This document shows, in pieces, positions 46,166-58,380 of a stretch of DNA of 64,000 nucleotides. Within the stretch, counting starts at the first letter, position 1. Each line of letters starts with the position of its first letter. The notes under the pieces were generated by a model. It did no database searches, was not told the origin of the DNA, and saw nothing but the letters and a program-made list of their open reading frames with translations. The stretch is from Imbricaverruca yamaguchii (lineage: Eukaryota; Arthropoda; Thecostraca; Neoverrucidae), in the NCBI GenBank assembly GCA_034440575.1, contig JAOTOL010001642.1, forward strand, positions 1,876,001 to 1,940,000, read 5' to 3'. A program made the position numbers and the translations under genes.

Positions 46166-47435
46166 AGACGCGGTGGCGATATCGCGTGTCTGTCAACCTA
46201 GAAATGCAGAATTGTGTGGCCATAGGAATCGAGCGCAAATTTTGTCCTAGCTGGATAATTCCCAAAGCACGTGAGTCGCACATGTAGTGTTTGTTAGTCC
46301 GAACAGGTCCACCGGCGTGGTAATGCTTCCGAAATAGGTTATTCATCGAATTCCACGCTGGGACTTGTTCACCTGCTGGGAAATCACTTGGCGTCGCCAG
46401 TGTTCAGGCAACAACACCAGAGCTAATCAGTTGTTGGCTGTGCGGAGTAAGGCACGGTGACAAATTGAACGTAAGGGTAGGGCGCACCTGCATTCACTCA
46501 CAGCACTATGTAGTACAAACGGATAAAATTCGAGAATTTGCAGAAATGACGAAATTCTTCTGAAAAGGACATGTAATTCTTAAAAGCAGCAAAAAACAAA
46601 CAAAAAACAACAGGGACAAGCAGCAGCAAACATCACGTGTGGGAAAATACATGCCTGCCGAATTTCATGATACATTCTCCTTACTAATTGCAGCCTCGGA
46701 TCAATCGTTTGCACATCAGCTCCGAGTCGGTAGGCGTGGCAATTCCCGCCAGATCCAAATAGGCAGCTGACGCAATCGGCCCGAGTCTCCGAGACGCGGC
46801 GGCCTGTCGACCAGGCTTCAAATCGTGCCTGACTAGACGGCAGTAGGAGTCGCGCCGGCTGCCGTCGGCACGAGATTTGTCTGCACGTGCTGCAGTGTCG
46901 AGCTGTCGGCACGTGCTTCAATGTAGACCTGTCGCGACACGGCCGGCCGCCACGGGCGACCGACGCCGGACGACCGATCTGTCGAGTTGTTCCCACCTTA
47001 AGGGTGATCTGTGAATCCCGCCCGACTCGTGCCGACGGTAATGACCACGGTGTCCGTCGCCATCGCAGTGAACCAAGTCCGCGGGCTTCTGCGAGCGCCG
47101 GAAAATCTACCAATCCGGCTCAGATAGTATCGTGAACTCCATAATAGCCCTGCTAAATTCGCGTGGCGTCTGGGTGCACCAAGTTTGCATGGTATCTGAA
47201 GTGAGCCTCTTATCAACCTGGTGTGGTTATTACTTTATCCAACCTACCATGCGGGAAACAGCACAATTGCTTGATTTATTCCGTAATATTTCGCCGCCGT
47301 ATCCTGCTGCCACTGCTCGGGTTACAGCTGGTGATGAGTGAGCCCCATGTGACATCAATCCAGATTGTGGCGGGAAAGAGCCAGTCGTTACTTCTGCTGT
47401 GGCACATGTCTCACTACGTCCTCTGCCTTGTGCAG
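46166..47435. other. Intron 7, late part: nothing recognised
   Basis: GC-rich at about 46700-47110. The 177-codon minus-strand frame there (46580-47113) has no recognisable domain. Confidence 0.55.
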
Positions 47436-47549
47436 TTGTCGGCTTCGGTGATGTGGCACCAGTTCTCGCTGGACATCAAGTACGCGCTCGAAGACCACAG
47501 TCAGCACCGGCTCTGCAAGTCGGCCGCCTACATGAATCTGCACTTCAAG
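47436..47549 (+). CDS. unc-13: unc-13 exon 8: MHD1
   Basis: Thirty-eight codons, phase 0. The peptide is [20 protein letters not shown] followed by [18 protein letters not shown]. The motif pattern M-W-x-x-F-x-x-D-x-K-Y-A-x-E and HRLCKSxxYMNLHFK is diagnostic of MHD1. Many family members have MWSLF where this has MWHQF, a small local difference. Acceptor is CTTGTGCAG, donor is GTGAGC. Confidence 0.97.
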
Positions 47550-48157
47550 GTGAGCTGCCGCTTCCGTACACCTCCATTTCGCTGCGAGGTGCCACCACTG
47601 CAGCGAAAAATCACAAAACACTGGCCTGTGTAATTTAAGTGTGCAAAATAATACCGGCGAAAATGGAAGCTGTATAGTGTGGAAATGCCACAAATACTGT
47701 TTCACTATGTTTGCTGTGACAACTGCTACACTTGTCTAACCGCATCATCCACTCCAGCTTGCCACTTGTACGTTTGTATTCACTTCGTGAATGCTCTTCC
47801 AGGCTAACCTGCACTCATTTAGTACAATATTCCCCGGCAGTCGGCGTACTTTCACCAACACTTATTGTAGAGCACCGGGCAGCAAGAATACAAGAGATAA
47901 TCATGTGAAGTACCACAAATCCTTATCACTGGGAGGTTATTCTCTTCGGGTTTTATTCAGCTCCGATGAATTATTGGCTTAACCTTGTCCCGGTTCACGT
48001 ACTTAAATCCCACGACGAACTGAGGTAATTTCTGTCAATGTAATCGAATTAGTATGCCAGCACAGCCCATACATTTCAGTCTCGTTCCAATAAGTGAAGT
48101 TCTCGCTGCTTGTGAATATTTAGTTCTGATACATACTCCCAGCTTATAGCTTGAGGG
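47550..48157. other. Intron 8, early part: nothing recognised
   Basis: About 600 bases of non-coding sequence. Confidence 0.6.
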
Positions 48158-48742
48158 GTAACCGGACAAATGTACGTAAAGCAAATGTACGTATGGCAGA
48201 TGTAAGAACGCAAATGCACGTAAGCAAATGTACGTAAGCGCAAATGTACGTATGGCAATTGTACGTAAGCGCAAAAGTGCGTAAGCACAAATGTACGTAA
48301 CCGCAAAGGTACGTAAACGCAAAAGTACGTATGCGCAAATGTACGTAAGCGCAAGTTTACGTAAGAGCAAATGTACGTATGGCATATACACCTGACCAAA
48401 TGTGCTTAAACACAAAGGCACGCATGCCTAAATGCACGTACATTGGCTCAAACGTACATTTCCTCCTACATTCTTTTACATTTAGGTACTGTTGTGATTA
48501 CGTACATTTGCGCCTACGTTCTTTTGCCCTTCCGTACATTTGCGCTTACGTACTTTTGCGCATACGTACATTTGCGCATGCGCACATTTGCGTTTACGTA
48601 CTTTTGCGCTTACGTACATTTCCTTACGCACATTTTCTTCCGTACATTTGCTTACGTACATTTGCTTACGTATATTTGCTTACGCACATCTGCCATTTGT
48701 TCATATGTCACAACGTATATTTGTCCTAGAGAGGGTGTTACC
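48158..48742. repeat. Large imperfect palindrome of ACGTAC-rich repeat
   Basis: The left half (48158-48385) repeats GCAAATGTACGTAAGC on the plus strand, and the right half (about 48450-48742) repeats its reverse complement GCTTACGTACATTTGC. The outermost parts also match: GGTAAC and GGCAGATG on the left against CATCTGCC and GTTACC on the right. The whole could fold into a very long hairpin. Confidence 0.85.
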
Positions 48743-48746
48743 GTAT

Positions 48747-48779
48747 GGGCGCTGCATGACCGATGTAGTCGATGCGTCC
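48747..48779 (+). repeat. Dispersed 33-bp motif, copy 3
   Basis: Lies four bases after the palindrome. Starts GGGCGC and ends GCGTCC. One plus-strand frame reads RCMTDVVDAS. It differs at three positions from the copy at 29144-29176. Confidence 0.65.
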
Positions 48780-49074
48780 CTAAACTCCATTAACCAACCG
48801 ATGGTATTACCGCTACATTGCATGAACAATTTAGCTGTTAATTCAGTGTGTTTTCTATCCACGTGAATATGCTGCGAGATATCATGTAACATTTCAACGT
48901 TGCATACCGCCTCGAAGCATATTCAAGCCGATATGAAGCAAATGCCGCCAAATGCGTTAAATCACTCCCAGAAGGTCATTTACGTCGTTCAACTACCTTC
49001 AGCAGTTTCAAACAGCTCACTGAGGATTCTTGTGTACAGCTAAGGATAGCATTATGTAGTGACATCGTTGGTTG

Positions 49075-49265
49075 ACGGTTCCGACAAGACCAAACCCTTC
49101 GATCCTGACAAGGCCCGGCCCTTTGATTCGGACAAGGTCCAGACTCTTGGTCCGGGCAAGACCCAGCCCTTCAATCGTAGTTAGGCCCAGCCCTTTGATC
49201 CAGGCAAGGTGCAATCATTTGATCCGGGCAGGCCCAGGCCTTTGATCCGGGGAAGACCCGGGCCT
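49075..49265. repeat. Minisatellite, ~30-bp unit, ~6 copies
   Basis: Units read approximately CCCTTTGATCCGGGCAAGGC followed by CCAG, with considerable drift. Confidence 0.85.
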
Positions 49266-49579
49266 TTGTTCCCAGTAGTATCTTGTTGGAATTTTAGTTA
49301 TTCAAACGAAGTCGCCGAATCTGACGGTAATCTCCCGTACCTGGAGGAAGAATATCATGAAATGCATTTCTGGCAGGAGCTCTGATTTCCACGTATTTCG
49401 GTGCACGTGTCTGTCTACTTCGTTGGCTCCACTTGCCTTTTATTTTACTTCACTTCAACGTCCACGAGCCAATTGAAGCTTGCATTCTTTATCTGCGCGT
49501 TGCGCTGATTTGCCAAGTAGCGTCAAATGCCTCTTATTCTCTCTCTCCCTCTCGCGCTCTTTCTCTCTATCTTTCCCGA

Positions 49580-49580
<1 letters not shown>

Positions 49581-49649
<69 letters not shown>
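49581..49649. repeat. (TC)n microsatellite
   Basis: About 34 TC dinucleotides, preceded by irregular CTCT-rich sequence from about 49538. Confidence 0.97.
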
Positions 49650-49652
<3 letters not shown>

Positions 49653-50451
49653 GCGCGTGGAAGATAAAGAGAAGCCGGATGCGCGCAAACGAGCAGCGAA
49701 CCTCCAATCAGCAACCCATCGGATGCCACACAGACGCACCCACTCTCCCTCCACACTTTTCATCTCCGGGAGATGCGTCGTTCAGCAGCGCGCAGCAACA
49801 CCACCCATAGCCGTTCCATCCTGTCATCTCACACACCTGGCTTAAAATCGTATCTTCCTGTCGTCCCGTCCCGCCACGTGCCCGTAATCAACCACTTTCC
49901 CACCGAAGCGCTTTGTCCGTCAAGAATTTTGGTATTTATTTATATATGTATATATTTATTTATTTATATATGTATATATAAATATAAACATATCTATATT
50001 GTTGCATATAGCCGAGACCGAGTATGTCTATGCATCAGGGCGTGTATCTAGCACCTCAAGGTCTTCACATGGACAATCATGTAGCAATATAACTAAATAT
50101 ATTCCTCAAAGAAGGGACTCAAAGTCGACATTCAAAGCATCTTGAAATGTCTTGTTATTTTCATATTTGTTCTGTTATGTTCACATTTTCAGGTGGGTTA
50201 GGCGAACACTCAGAGGTGTGGCTGCATCTCATCCTGCTCCGCTTTTTCTATCTTCCATATCTCAACAACCCGCGTTAGCTTAATTTTCACTGTCCTATAG
50301 TCTCGCATGATTGGAGCCTGTCGAAAACATGGATAGACAATGGGTCGGATCAGCAAAAGTTACAATTGTACCGACACCACTGAGAAGCTGGAACTGCGCC
50401 TGCTAAACATTAATACTCCCTATTGCATTTGATAGACTATTTATCTCCGGA

Positions 50452-50496
<45 letters not shown>

Positions 50497-50809
50497 TGCC
50501 AGACGTATGTATCTTCTATGTAGTTGCATTGCTCCTTCAAATTCCACCTTGGGTACATTCATTTCCAACCGCAGTTTTCAGCTACTTCCTAATCCATGGT
50601 AATCGTCAAAACAGAGCTAAGCATGGAAGCAATTAAATACCAATTGACCTGTAACAACAGTAACACATCAGTGAATAAAGCTGTAGCAACATTGTGACAT
50701 CAATTAATAAATCTGCACCAACATCGACACATAAATGAATCAGCGTGCTATAAAAGAAACTGGCTAATTGTTGCGGCTCGCTTGTTCTCCTTCCAGAACC
50801 AACACCGTA
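49650..50809. other. Intron 8, middle part
   Basis: Contains an AT-rich TATTTATTTATATATG-type stretch (49930-49995) and an (AT)n run at 50453-50497. No gene. Confidence 0.7.
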
Positions 50810-50990
50810 TGATGCACCCCATGGTGACTACCACTTACACTGTATGTTGATTTCCACCAGCGCCGTATGGTGGCTTTCACCAGCACCGTATGGTGATTTC
50901 CACCAGCATCGTATGTTGCCTTTTACCAGCACCGTATGTTCGTTTCCACTAGCACCGTATGGCGATTTCCGCCAGCACCATATGGTGTCT
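50810..50990. repeat. Minisatellite, ~23-bp unit, ~7 copies
   Basis: The unit contains CACCGTATGGTGATTTCCAC followed by CAG. Confidence 0.9.
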
Positions 50991-51278
50991 CCATCGCGCC
51001 CAGGAAAGCGTGGTCGAAAGTGCGACACCGATCATGTTTTGTTTGCTGAACGCTTTAAGGAAAAGGTGGGTGGTGCTTCACTTCGTCTGGCGTTTCTCGG
51101 GTGGTGGCCGTACTGGGCTTACCGGAATGAGTTGTTTTCGCCGCTGCAGGTAAATGAAGTGCGTCCCCGTCATGCTCTCAGCCTTGACAAAACTTCTTCG
51201 CCTCGTTGGCGGCTGAAAGCCAGGATACGCACGAAATTGTGGGGCGGAAACGGCTGGTATAGGTCCTGTGGGGACCAG

Positions 51279-51440
<162 letters not shown>

Positions 51441-54315
51441 GAGGGGGGCTGTTCCGGGCTGGCTCAAGGCCGAGCGTCGTCGGCACAAAAACCGGAACGG
51501 TGTTAAGTTTTTTTTTGCATGAGGAGAGGCAGATCTGAAATGAAACTCACTGCGCATTTGATCCAAAATTAAAAGTAAATTAAATTTAAAAAAACTTTTT
51601 AAAAGTGACACCGTTTCTGCTCAAGTCTTCAGATAACTGTTAGATGCCTGAATTTCAGCGTTTGGAAAATATATCTCACCTCTTGGCTGCTCCTGGAACC
51701 GCCTTTTATGCACATATTTATTTAGAACAAGCATGAACTCACGTAAATGACACATACCAATTGTATTCGACGTAACTAAGAACATGTGCACCAATACATA
51801 TCAATGAACACGCTTCATATAAGCACATTTCGCGAACAATTTTCCCGGAGCCGCCTCGGATCGAAATATTATTTAAACGCCTTCCAAATGTCTCCAAAAT
51901 ATCCTCCTTGTCCTCATGTATGAGTATATAATATGAGAATCAAGGAATATACGTACGTGACGAACTAACCATCCACCCACTCCATAATATCCAATCTACA
52001 AGGCAACTCACTCCATAATACCCATTCTACAGATGTCCCCATTTGGCAATCATATTAGCTTTGGCTTGCAAGTACTCTACGTAATAGGCTTACAATAGTT
52101 CCTGCCCAGTGTCTATGCCATACTTCGAATAAACTGAAGGAATAACGCGACGCAAGACAGGCAAGCAACAATGAGAATGTTTGTCAAACATTACCTCCAC
52201 CCCATCCACCCAAAAACAATGCATCGAACCATTCTTCATATAAATATACTTAAGCACTTCTCCAAAAACTTCCCCAGATATCCTTTACTCATTTATGTAG
52301 CCCTATAACTCCCCCGTGTCACCAGTTCCATGGCATCCGGCAATAAACCCTTAGTCCAGTGTTTATCAAGTTTTAGTGAAACTCTGATAAGCATACCAAT
52401 TTTCGTGTCACATGGACATCGGAAGGAAATGCCGGAAGGCCATGGTCTTTCAGCATTGGCTGCTAAATTTGGTGAGGAACGATTAAATGCTTTCGAAAGA
52501 TGATGCAGCTAAAGCGTCAAATAGACAAAAGCCGAGTATGCTACGACGGGGAAATGGCGAAACTCTTTTGAGTATGCATCATAAGGCTACTATCTAAAGC
52601 AGCTCCTGACCAAAGTAGAAAGACAACGACGTTGGCAACCCATAACAAAAAGAACGTTGGGAAACGTCGAGATGTTTTAGGACAACGGCCACAAGCATAA
52701 CACTGATTTATGAACCTATAAACATATAGACTTATAAACAATGATCTACGAACAAATACCGCAGGAGAAGCACAGAGCTAGGGTTGTGCTATGGTTCAGC
52801 GTATTAAGAGATCCATTTTGAACTGCTCCATCCTTGTCCTCGCATTACACCCGCGCCCCCGATGCAGGGTGCAAAAGGAGCGCCTTGGAAAGGTGACGGT
52901 GCATGCCGACCGCCTTGGCCAATGGACAGCCCATCAGGCTGGGTTCTGAAAACCATGTTGCATGCTGAAGCGCACTGCAAGTCAAGCTCACTCAGTCGGT
53001 GGCTATTGGCTGGTTCAAGCGGCAGATTACTGTGTGGGCCCAGGCATTGCCAGGCGCCGGGTCCGAGTGATGGAGAACTGCACCGCCCCCGCCGGAAATA
53101 ACCGGCTCAGTGACGCTGGGATTGTGTTTGTTCGGCCCGTCAAGAGCGGGATTGGACGCTGGTCGGCGTGCCAGAACCTCTCGGTGTGCTGAGTGATGTA
53201 CCGACGGAGGTCCAAGTAATGCAGCCGTTCCATGACACTACTGTGGGGGCGTGCCATAGCACCTTCGTTTTCGTGCATTGTTCAGTTCGACACATACACT
53301 TATTGCATTGCATCGATCGCAAAGTATGCGAATAATTTAACTTGCTAAGACTACCAGATAATAAGGAAGAACAACATGAGTTGAATTTGCAGCTATCCTG
53401 CTTACTCAAATACCCCGTTTAGATTATGTCATCCGTCAGACGCTCTGTCGAGGAAAAGGTCCCAATCTAGAGCTTCTTCAGTTCCGCTTCAACCACGTGA
53501 ATCTCATGGGTGGCGTGCAGAATAAAAGGGGTATTCCAGACATCCTCCCTGGTGTATCCCGTGTACTTATCATTGATTATGAATATGCGGTTTGTGTGAC
53601 AATGAAAACCCGAGCTATTTTTCACCGTGCACGTTGCCATATTTCCTGGTGCAGGAAATTGCGACCCGCAGCATTTATAAGCTGAGTGTGAAGGAAAAAC
53701 CAGCGTGTTACACGTGCAAAAGTCTTGCGATTAAAAACCAACGTTTATACTTTGGATTATTGTTGACCTTCACGTTCCACTTCATATCTTTTTCTTCGAG
53801 AGAATCAATTTTGATGTCCAATTGCGACCTGGAAACTGTGTACCATATACCAGCTTGACATTCCAGGCATATTATTTTTTATATATATGAGGGTGCCTAC
53901 GATGAAGGATTTCCTCCATTTTAGCTCGTATGTCTACGGTCTGATGAGGCTGAAATGCTGAGCTTGTTTTGAAGCTGGAAGGCTCGGAGCTCCCCCATGG
54001 GAGACAGGGTTACATCGATTTCCTGCGCGGGCCCGGGCAGCAGGTAGCGCTTGGTCAGATACTCTCTCCCAATGGCACGCTCTCGGGTTCTGAACCCAAT
54101 CCCATCCAAGGAAATAATCGCGAGCCACCGCTCAGAGTGACAGAGTAGCATCGCTATATTGTCTCGGCGGCTGAAACCGCCTCCGGGGAAGCCACTGAAC
54201 TGTGTTCCGCGAAGACATCGCGACCGGTGTCATGTGGCTTGACTGTGCCGCTCGTGTGCTCCGTGATCCTTGTTCTGCCGTGACCAGAACGGCGACCCGG
54301 CCGCCTCGCCGACAG
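51441..54315. other. Intron 8, late part: nothing recognised
   Basis: About 2.9 kb of mostly AT-rich sequence, becoming GC-rich from 54000. The minus-strand frame at 53921-54151 has no recognisable similarity. Confidence 0.6.
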
Positions 54316-54483
54316 GTCAAGTGGCTGTACAACCAGTACGCCAAGGACGTGCCGCCGTACAAGGGCTCGGTGCCCGAGTACCCCACCTGGTTCGAGTCGT
54401 CGGTCATGCAGTGGCTCAACGAGAACGACGACGTCAGTCTGGAGTACCTGAACGGCGCGTTCGCCCGGGACATGAAGGACGGG
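54316..54483 (+). CDS. unc-13: unc-13 exon 9: MHD1
   Basis: Fifty-six codons, phase 0. The peptide opens VKWLYNQYAKDVPPYKGSVP, then EYPTWFESSVMQWLNENDDV, and ends SLEYLNGAFARDMKDG. KWLY, VPEYPxWFE and QWLNENDDVSLEYL are conserved MHD1 helices, and the last of these reads like the arthropod form. Codons are strongly C/G-ending compared with the flanking intron. Acceptor is GCCGACAG, donor is GTGAGT. Confidence 0.98.
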
Positions 54484-54944
54484 GTGAGTATCGGCCGTGA
54501 AGCGGCGCCGCTGGCACGCCGACAGACGCGACGAGCACCAGCGTCGATAAAGTGATGAGAAACAACCTCCCCCTTCGATTTTTTGTCCTTTCAACTGTTC
54601 GTCTGTTCGAATTTTGTCGCCTGGACTTGTGTCCATTCGATTTCTAACCATTTCGATATTCTTCCATTCTACATTTGTTCTTTGACTTTTGTGCGTTGAC
54701 TTCTTGTCCGGGCAAGATCTTCAACATGGGGACAGACGGGATAGTAGCTCACTAACCCAACATTTGCATGTTGATCGATGGCGTACGCATGCAGATACCA
54801 CATCAAAGGTATCAGAAGATCGCCACTTCAACCTGTGCTGCTACCGCTGTCCATAACTCTTCCTTTCTAACCGCATGCATCTCTCCCCATCTCTTTCTCT
54901 CTTTCTCTCCCCTTCTCCCCATCTCGGCTTTGTCTCTGTCTGTG
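54484..54944. other. Intron 9, early part: nothing recognised
   Basis: Pyrimidine-rich on the plus strand after 54560. No gene. Confidence 0.6.
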
Positions 54945-55132
54945 GCTCTGGTTCTGGCTCGGGCTCTGGCCCTGGCTCTGGCTCTGGCTCTGACCCTAGC
55001 TCTGGCTCTGGCCCCAGCTCTGGCTCTGGCTCTGGCTCTGGCTCTGACTCTGGTTTGGCTCTGACTCTTGTGCATGCGCTGGCGCTGGCACTGGCACTGG
55101 CACTGGCACTGGCACTGGCACTGGCACCCGGC
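54945..55132. repeat. Hexanucleotide repeat (CTGGCT)n then (CTGGCA)n
   Basis: From about 54945 to 55060 it is mainly GGCTCT units, and from 55078 to 55126 it is GGCACT units. The switch between the two variants is sharp. Confidence 0.95.
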
Positions 55133-56486
55133 AGCTACTACAGAGTTACTGTAGTCTGAATGGCATGACATATCGTCATGGTTGTAGCGAAATGGTCGGA
55201 GACGTGCTGGATTTCCGAGTCGCCCTCGTGTGTGCCGTATCACACGATCTTCCATTCCTAGCTACTGCTCGCCGTCTCTCGAAGGCACCAGCAATTTCTC
55301 ACAGTAACCACTCTGCGCCACACCGGCCATTTTGTCCTCCAATATCGTAGCTGTGTGTTTGGCCTAGTTTGTGAGACTGACGAGGTCTCTTGCACGACGA
55401 CATAGGCGGATGCAAGGGGCATTGGGGGCATGTTGCCTCCCATGGAAATTGACGCCCCTCTTGTAAAACTCGCCCTTCCGGGGTTTGCAAGACCCTTTTT
55501 ATTACAAAACGTTGAGGCCAATTGCTCCCATTTCACTTTGAGGCAAAGCGATAGAGTGAAGTGATTCGATAGTAAAACGAACTGCACACCATACGAGAGA
55601 ATGTTTCAATATTACTCAGATTTGACCATTGGAAATTACATTGGAAATTACATCATTACAAGCCCGCTCTGGTGGTGTTCATTCACAACCCCACCACCAG
55701 AGCGGCGCCACCGGTATTGTGTCCGCTCATGACGCCTAACAAATAATTTTCCTATAACTTTGCAAAGGCGAACGCCATTGTCTCTGAGACAATGATAGAG
55801 ATTTCCGAGCAAAGTTGGTTCGTGCTTCCGCCAATTTTGAGGAAGAATTGCTTAGTAGTGGTCAGTTCCTATCATTGTGCTGATAATCTTTGGCAAACAA
55901 GAGCCGCATTAAGTTGTCATGTAACTGCCAATAATGTTCACCTTGCGTCAGATAATGACGATTATATGACAAACTATGACGTCATTTAGCAACTATAGCA
56001 ATCGCTCTCGTCTCATTTATTTTCTGTTTCATAAATACATGCAGGATTTGTTGCACTTACAGCATTGTCCAATTAATTTCTACTGAGAACAGTAGACCCT
56101 CTGGAGCCATCTGTCTCGGTCCATCACTGGTACTTCCAGTGCGTGACATCGGATGCAAAGGTTTCAAAGATGCTTGGGAAGATCACCGTTCAACCACCCT
56201 GCAATCCTTACTCGAAATCGAAGGTTCATCACCACACACAGACGCCCGATGTCTGGTGATGGTCCTACAGGTTCGATAACTCCCTTCATTGGTGTTACGC
56301 TGCGCGTCATCGGTCTCGACAGTATTTACCTATTCGTGATTGTTGTGCCGCACGTCACAAGAACCCGTCACGAAGCCATTCGCATTACCGCATCGACTTG
56401 TGCACAGTTGCGATTGTTAATGTGACTGTTCAGTTAAGTTTTCTCCAGCGTATGTATTTATAACCAGCCCGATTTTCTGCTTGCAG
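55133..56486. other. Intron 9, late part
   Basis: Includes an inverted repeat with 14-bp arms (CCGCTCTGGTGGTG at 55664-55677 and its complement at 55692-55705) and a small palindrome CATTGTCTCTGAGACAATG (55776-55794). No gene. Confidence 0.7.
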
Positions 56487-56708
56487 TTCCAACAGAGTTC
56501 GGAGCATTCGCTTTTCTCCAACTCAGTGGTCGACATCTTCACCCAGCTGGCGCAGTGTTTCGACGTCGTCTCCAAGCTGGAAACTCCCGACCCGGAGATC
56601 TGGAAGCGCTACATGAAGCGCTTCGCTCGCACGATAGTGAAAGTGCTTCTCGCCTATGCTGATGTCACCAAGAAGGAGTTCCCCAACTACGTGCAAGATG
56701 AGAAAACT
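56487..56708 (+). CDS. unc-13: unc-13 exon 10: end of MHD1 and following helices
   Basis: Seventy-four codons, phase 0; the longest exon in the window. The peptide includes [60 protein letters not shown] and ends [24 protein letters not shown] is an arthropod-type sequence. Acceptor is GCTTGCAG. The donor ACT|GTACGA is weak because the last exonic base is T rather than G. I chose it because it joins in frame to ACILMNN of the next exon. Reading through gives a stop two codons later. Confidence 0.95.
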
Positions 56709-57399
56709 GTACGATAATCCACGCATTTGGGAGCTCTGATCGTATTTTGCCTTTGGAATGGCTTCACCGTAAGCTTTCGTCATTTCCAAGGGTCACACCT
56801 CATACAATGTCTGACTTTTCAAGATGAAGGTAGTGTGTAGCCGGGCAGTTGCGAAATGAATCAAGGGTGTACACCTTATCGCGTGCTGAGCATTTTCTGG
56901 TCGAAGGCCAAGGCATGACAACACACTGTCGATGGAGTTAGATTGACCTCCAGGATTGCTCCTAGCTAAGATACTAAACTCATTCATCCTGAGTTAGAAT
57001 AATACGTGGTGTGAACACTAATAGGGCAAGGCTCATGGACATTGAACATGGAATTGGACACCTGACATATTCTCCAACGTCTATATAAATGCTGGAATAA
57101 AAACTCTAAACCCTGACGGGCTTGGTATCTCATATTGGTGTACGATAAAATTTAATACGAATGTTTTTCTATCCCGAGTTTTGTAGATACCACAATTTCT
57201 TACTAAGTCATGGACCGGTGCGATAGTTCACGTCTCTATTCACAACATTTTTCGTGGTACCTTGACAAGACCGTGCTCTTCGCCAACGAGCGTAGATGAT
57301 TGGTAAATTATACCTCTACGATCTGCTCCCTACAGGACCTCTGATTTTCCCGGCAAAGGCATTTCTGGTGTGACCACGATCTGACCTATCTACCGACAG
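56709..57399. other. Intron 10: nothing recognised
   Basis: 691 bp without repeats. Starts with the weak donor GTACGA and ends CCGACAG. Confidence 0.75.
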
Positions 57400-57566
57400 G
57401 CGTGCATCCTGATGAACAACATCCAGCAGCTGCGCGTGGAATTGGAGAAGATGTACAACCAGATGGGTGGCGAGGGTCTCGAGGAGGGTGCCGCCAACAT
57501 CCTGAAGGAGTTGCAGCAGAGCCTCAACTCCGTGCTCGACGACCTCGCGCAGATGTTTGCCAAGAG
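57400..57566 (+). CDS. unc-13: unc-13 exon 11: between MHD1 and MHD2
   Basis: Fifty-five codons plus two bases of a split Ser codon (phase 2). The peptide opens ACILMNNIQQLRVELEKMYN, continues QMGGEGLEEGAANILKELQQ and ends SLNSVLDDLAQMFAK. ACILMNNxQQLRVxLEKM and the LKELQ heptads are family hallmarks. Acceptor is ACCGACAG. The donor AAGAG|GTGGGA was set by the required phase and the match to exon 12. Confidence 0.96.
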
Positions 57567-57784
57567 GTGGGAGGCATGTCTGGTGTTGACCTGCTTCCAC
57601 TGTCGGTAGTCAGAACATTGGCGTGTGATGTCTGCGTGTGTGTGGAGTGTGGGTCGGCGCCGTCGACGAAGCGTAGGGAATCCGAATTGAAGGTCCCCAC
57701 AATCGCATGCGAATATGTCTGGAAATGCGGTGGACGTCGCCAGCAGTATGCGTTTGGAACCAAGTGGTAGCGGTGGGCTGACGC

Positions 57785-58060
57785 ATATCCGTGCACATAC
57801 TTATGTGCACCTGTGCACATAGGTAGGACCTGGTGCATCCATAGGATATGTGTACATTCATAGGACCTGTGTACATCATCAGGACCTGTGCACACCAATA
57901 GGACGTGTACGCATCGATAGAACTTGTGCACATCACTAGTATCTGAGCACATCAATAGTATCTGAGCACGTCAATGGGAAACATTGACATCAATAGGACC
58001 TGTGCATATCAATAGGATCCGCACGCATTAATAAAACCCGTGCACATCAGTAGAATGTGT
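57785..58060. repeat. Minisatellite, ~22-bp unit, ~12 copies
   Basis: Units approximate GACCTGTGCACATCAATAG. Drift is high and some units have GTGCACATAC. Confidence 0.88.
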
Positions 58061-58380
58061 GCACATACATGAAAACAAACGGGCTTCAACTGTTTTGCCG
58101 GTTGCAGTACGCGACTGTCTATGCTCAATGTAGAGTGGTGCTACGTCTGCGTCCTCCACCATATGCTGCACGTGCTGCTCGCTGCCTCTGTGCCCGCCGC
58201 CCGGGCCGCTACCACCCTGACGGACTGCGGTCGTGTGGCGGAGACGCCACTCTGATGATGAGGCCTGTCTGAGGAGCCACGTATCTCCGTGGCCGGCCGT
58301 CCGAACGCCGTGGTTAGCCGGTGACGTTCAATCTAGAAGGCATTCCACTGAACACAACGGCCGAAGTGTAGGGTTGTCCT

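Noticed and set aside
46580..47113. 177-codon minus-strand frame
   Set aside because: GC-rich intronic DNA with no domain similarity and no coding context on that strand.
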